Assembly: GCF_009903625.1 (NCBI RefSeq)
Contig: NZ_CP047569.1
Coordinates: forward strand, 893,501-957,500
From: Microbulbifer sp. ALW1
GTDB taxonomy: Bacteria; Pseudomonadota; Gammaproteobacteria; Pseudomonadales; Cellvibrionaceae
DNA length: 64,000 nt
Direction: 5' to 3'
The notes below the pieces were generated by a model. That model was given only the letters and a program-made list of their open reading frames with translations. It was not told where the DNA came from and made no database searches. This document shows, piece by piece, positions 63,707 through 64,000 of this stretch (position 1 is the stretch's first letter; the number at the start of each line of letters is the position of its first letter). The translations under genes were made by a program, and so were the position numbers.

Positions 63707-64000
63707 ATGGCTGAAGAACAAAACGGCGCAGCAGTAAACGCAGACGACGCCCAACAAGTACAATTTGCGATGCAGCGCATCTACCTGAAAGACCTGTCCT
63801 TCGAGACTCCGATGGGTGCAGAGGTTTTCAAAAAGCAGTGGAAACCCCAGGTTAATCAGGAGCTGAACACCAAAACCGCCAAGATCGATGAAGATCTGTA
63901 TGAAGTGGCTTTGACCCTGACCATCACCGTCAAGATCGAAGACGAGACCGCTTTCCTGGTAGAGGTTCAGCAGGCCGGCCTGTTTGGTATCAAAGGTCTG
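63707..64000 (+). CDS. secB: Protein-export chaperone SecB (partial)
   Basis: The first 98 residues are in the window. [19 protein letters not shown] and [20 protein letters not shown] are diagnostic of SecB. It holds precursors unfolded and delivers them to SecA. The frame is open at the window edge. Confidence 0.97.
   Translation, partial: MAEEQNGAAVNADDAQQVQFAMQRIYLKDLSFETPMGAEVFKKQWKPQVNQELNTKTAKIDEDLYEVALTLTITVKIEDETAFLVEVQQAGLFGIKGL

Overview
The window looks like chromosomal DNA of a GC-rich, free-living, probably marine gammaproteobacterium. The neighbourhoods gpmI-envC-ctpA and yibN-like/grxC/secB, the hisB-hisH-hisA-hisF order, the many TonB-dependent receptors and the long Ser-rich linker of a surface lipoprotein together suggest Cellvibrionales (Microbulbifer-like). 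The genus is an inference from family composition, not a proven assignment.

Layout. 1-2084: the end of an outer-membrane barrel gene, then a Met/His-rich outer-membrane protein and a DUF2946 protein, a plausible small metal (copper) module. 2123-9254: a tightly overlapping six-gene minus-strand operon, RDD - SpoIIM-like - DUF4129 - DUF4350 - MoxR AAA+ ATPase - DUF58. 9302-9384: a nested palindrome in its leader. 9401-11537: a membrane protein, a DUF2939 protein and a DUF2237 protein. 11923-13788: two tandem PAS/LuxR-type regulators. 14113-23588: a nine-gene minus-strand operon joining a TolQ/ExbB protein, two TolR/ExbD proteins and an AgmX/TonB-like protein to three TPR proteins and two small exported proteins. 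In composition it resembles the Agl-Glt / Tol-Exb class of proton-driven envelope machines.

23680-36630: a large divergent extracytoplasmic redox locus. The minus arm has a c-type cytochrome, a LamG cytochrome lipoprotein, a Tat-exported DUF1501-like protein and ApbE flavin transferase. The plus arm has a PD40/HzsA-like cytochrome lipoprotein, an SH3-barrel protein, a second barrel, a TlpA thioredoxin, DUF4266 and DUF3570. 37002-39935: a VWA plus RCC1-repeat lipoprotein with a poly-Ser linker. 40244-45882: rlmJ, then an STN-type TonB receptor with its FecI/FecR pair. 45943-47798: three exported proteins of unknown role, one unusually AT-rich.

47995-64000 is mostly core genome: tRNA-Phe, yggX, mutY, asmA-like, a His-rich ZnuD-like receptor with a small His-rich exported protein, hisBHAF interrupted by a 112-bp inverted repeat element, DUF6316, ctpA, envC, gpmI, a rhodanese-like protein, grxC and the start of secB. 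The two loci most worth study are the motor-plus-TPR operon (14.1-23.6 kb) and the divergent cytochrome/ApbE/DUF3570 locus (23.7-36.6 kb). No CRISPR array, insertion sequence or prophage was seen.
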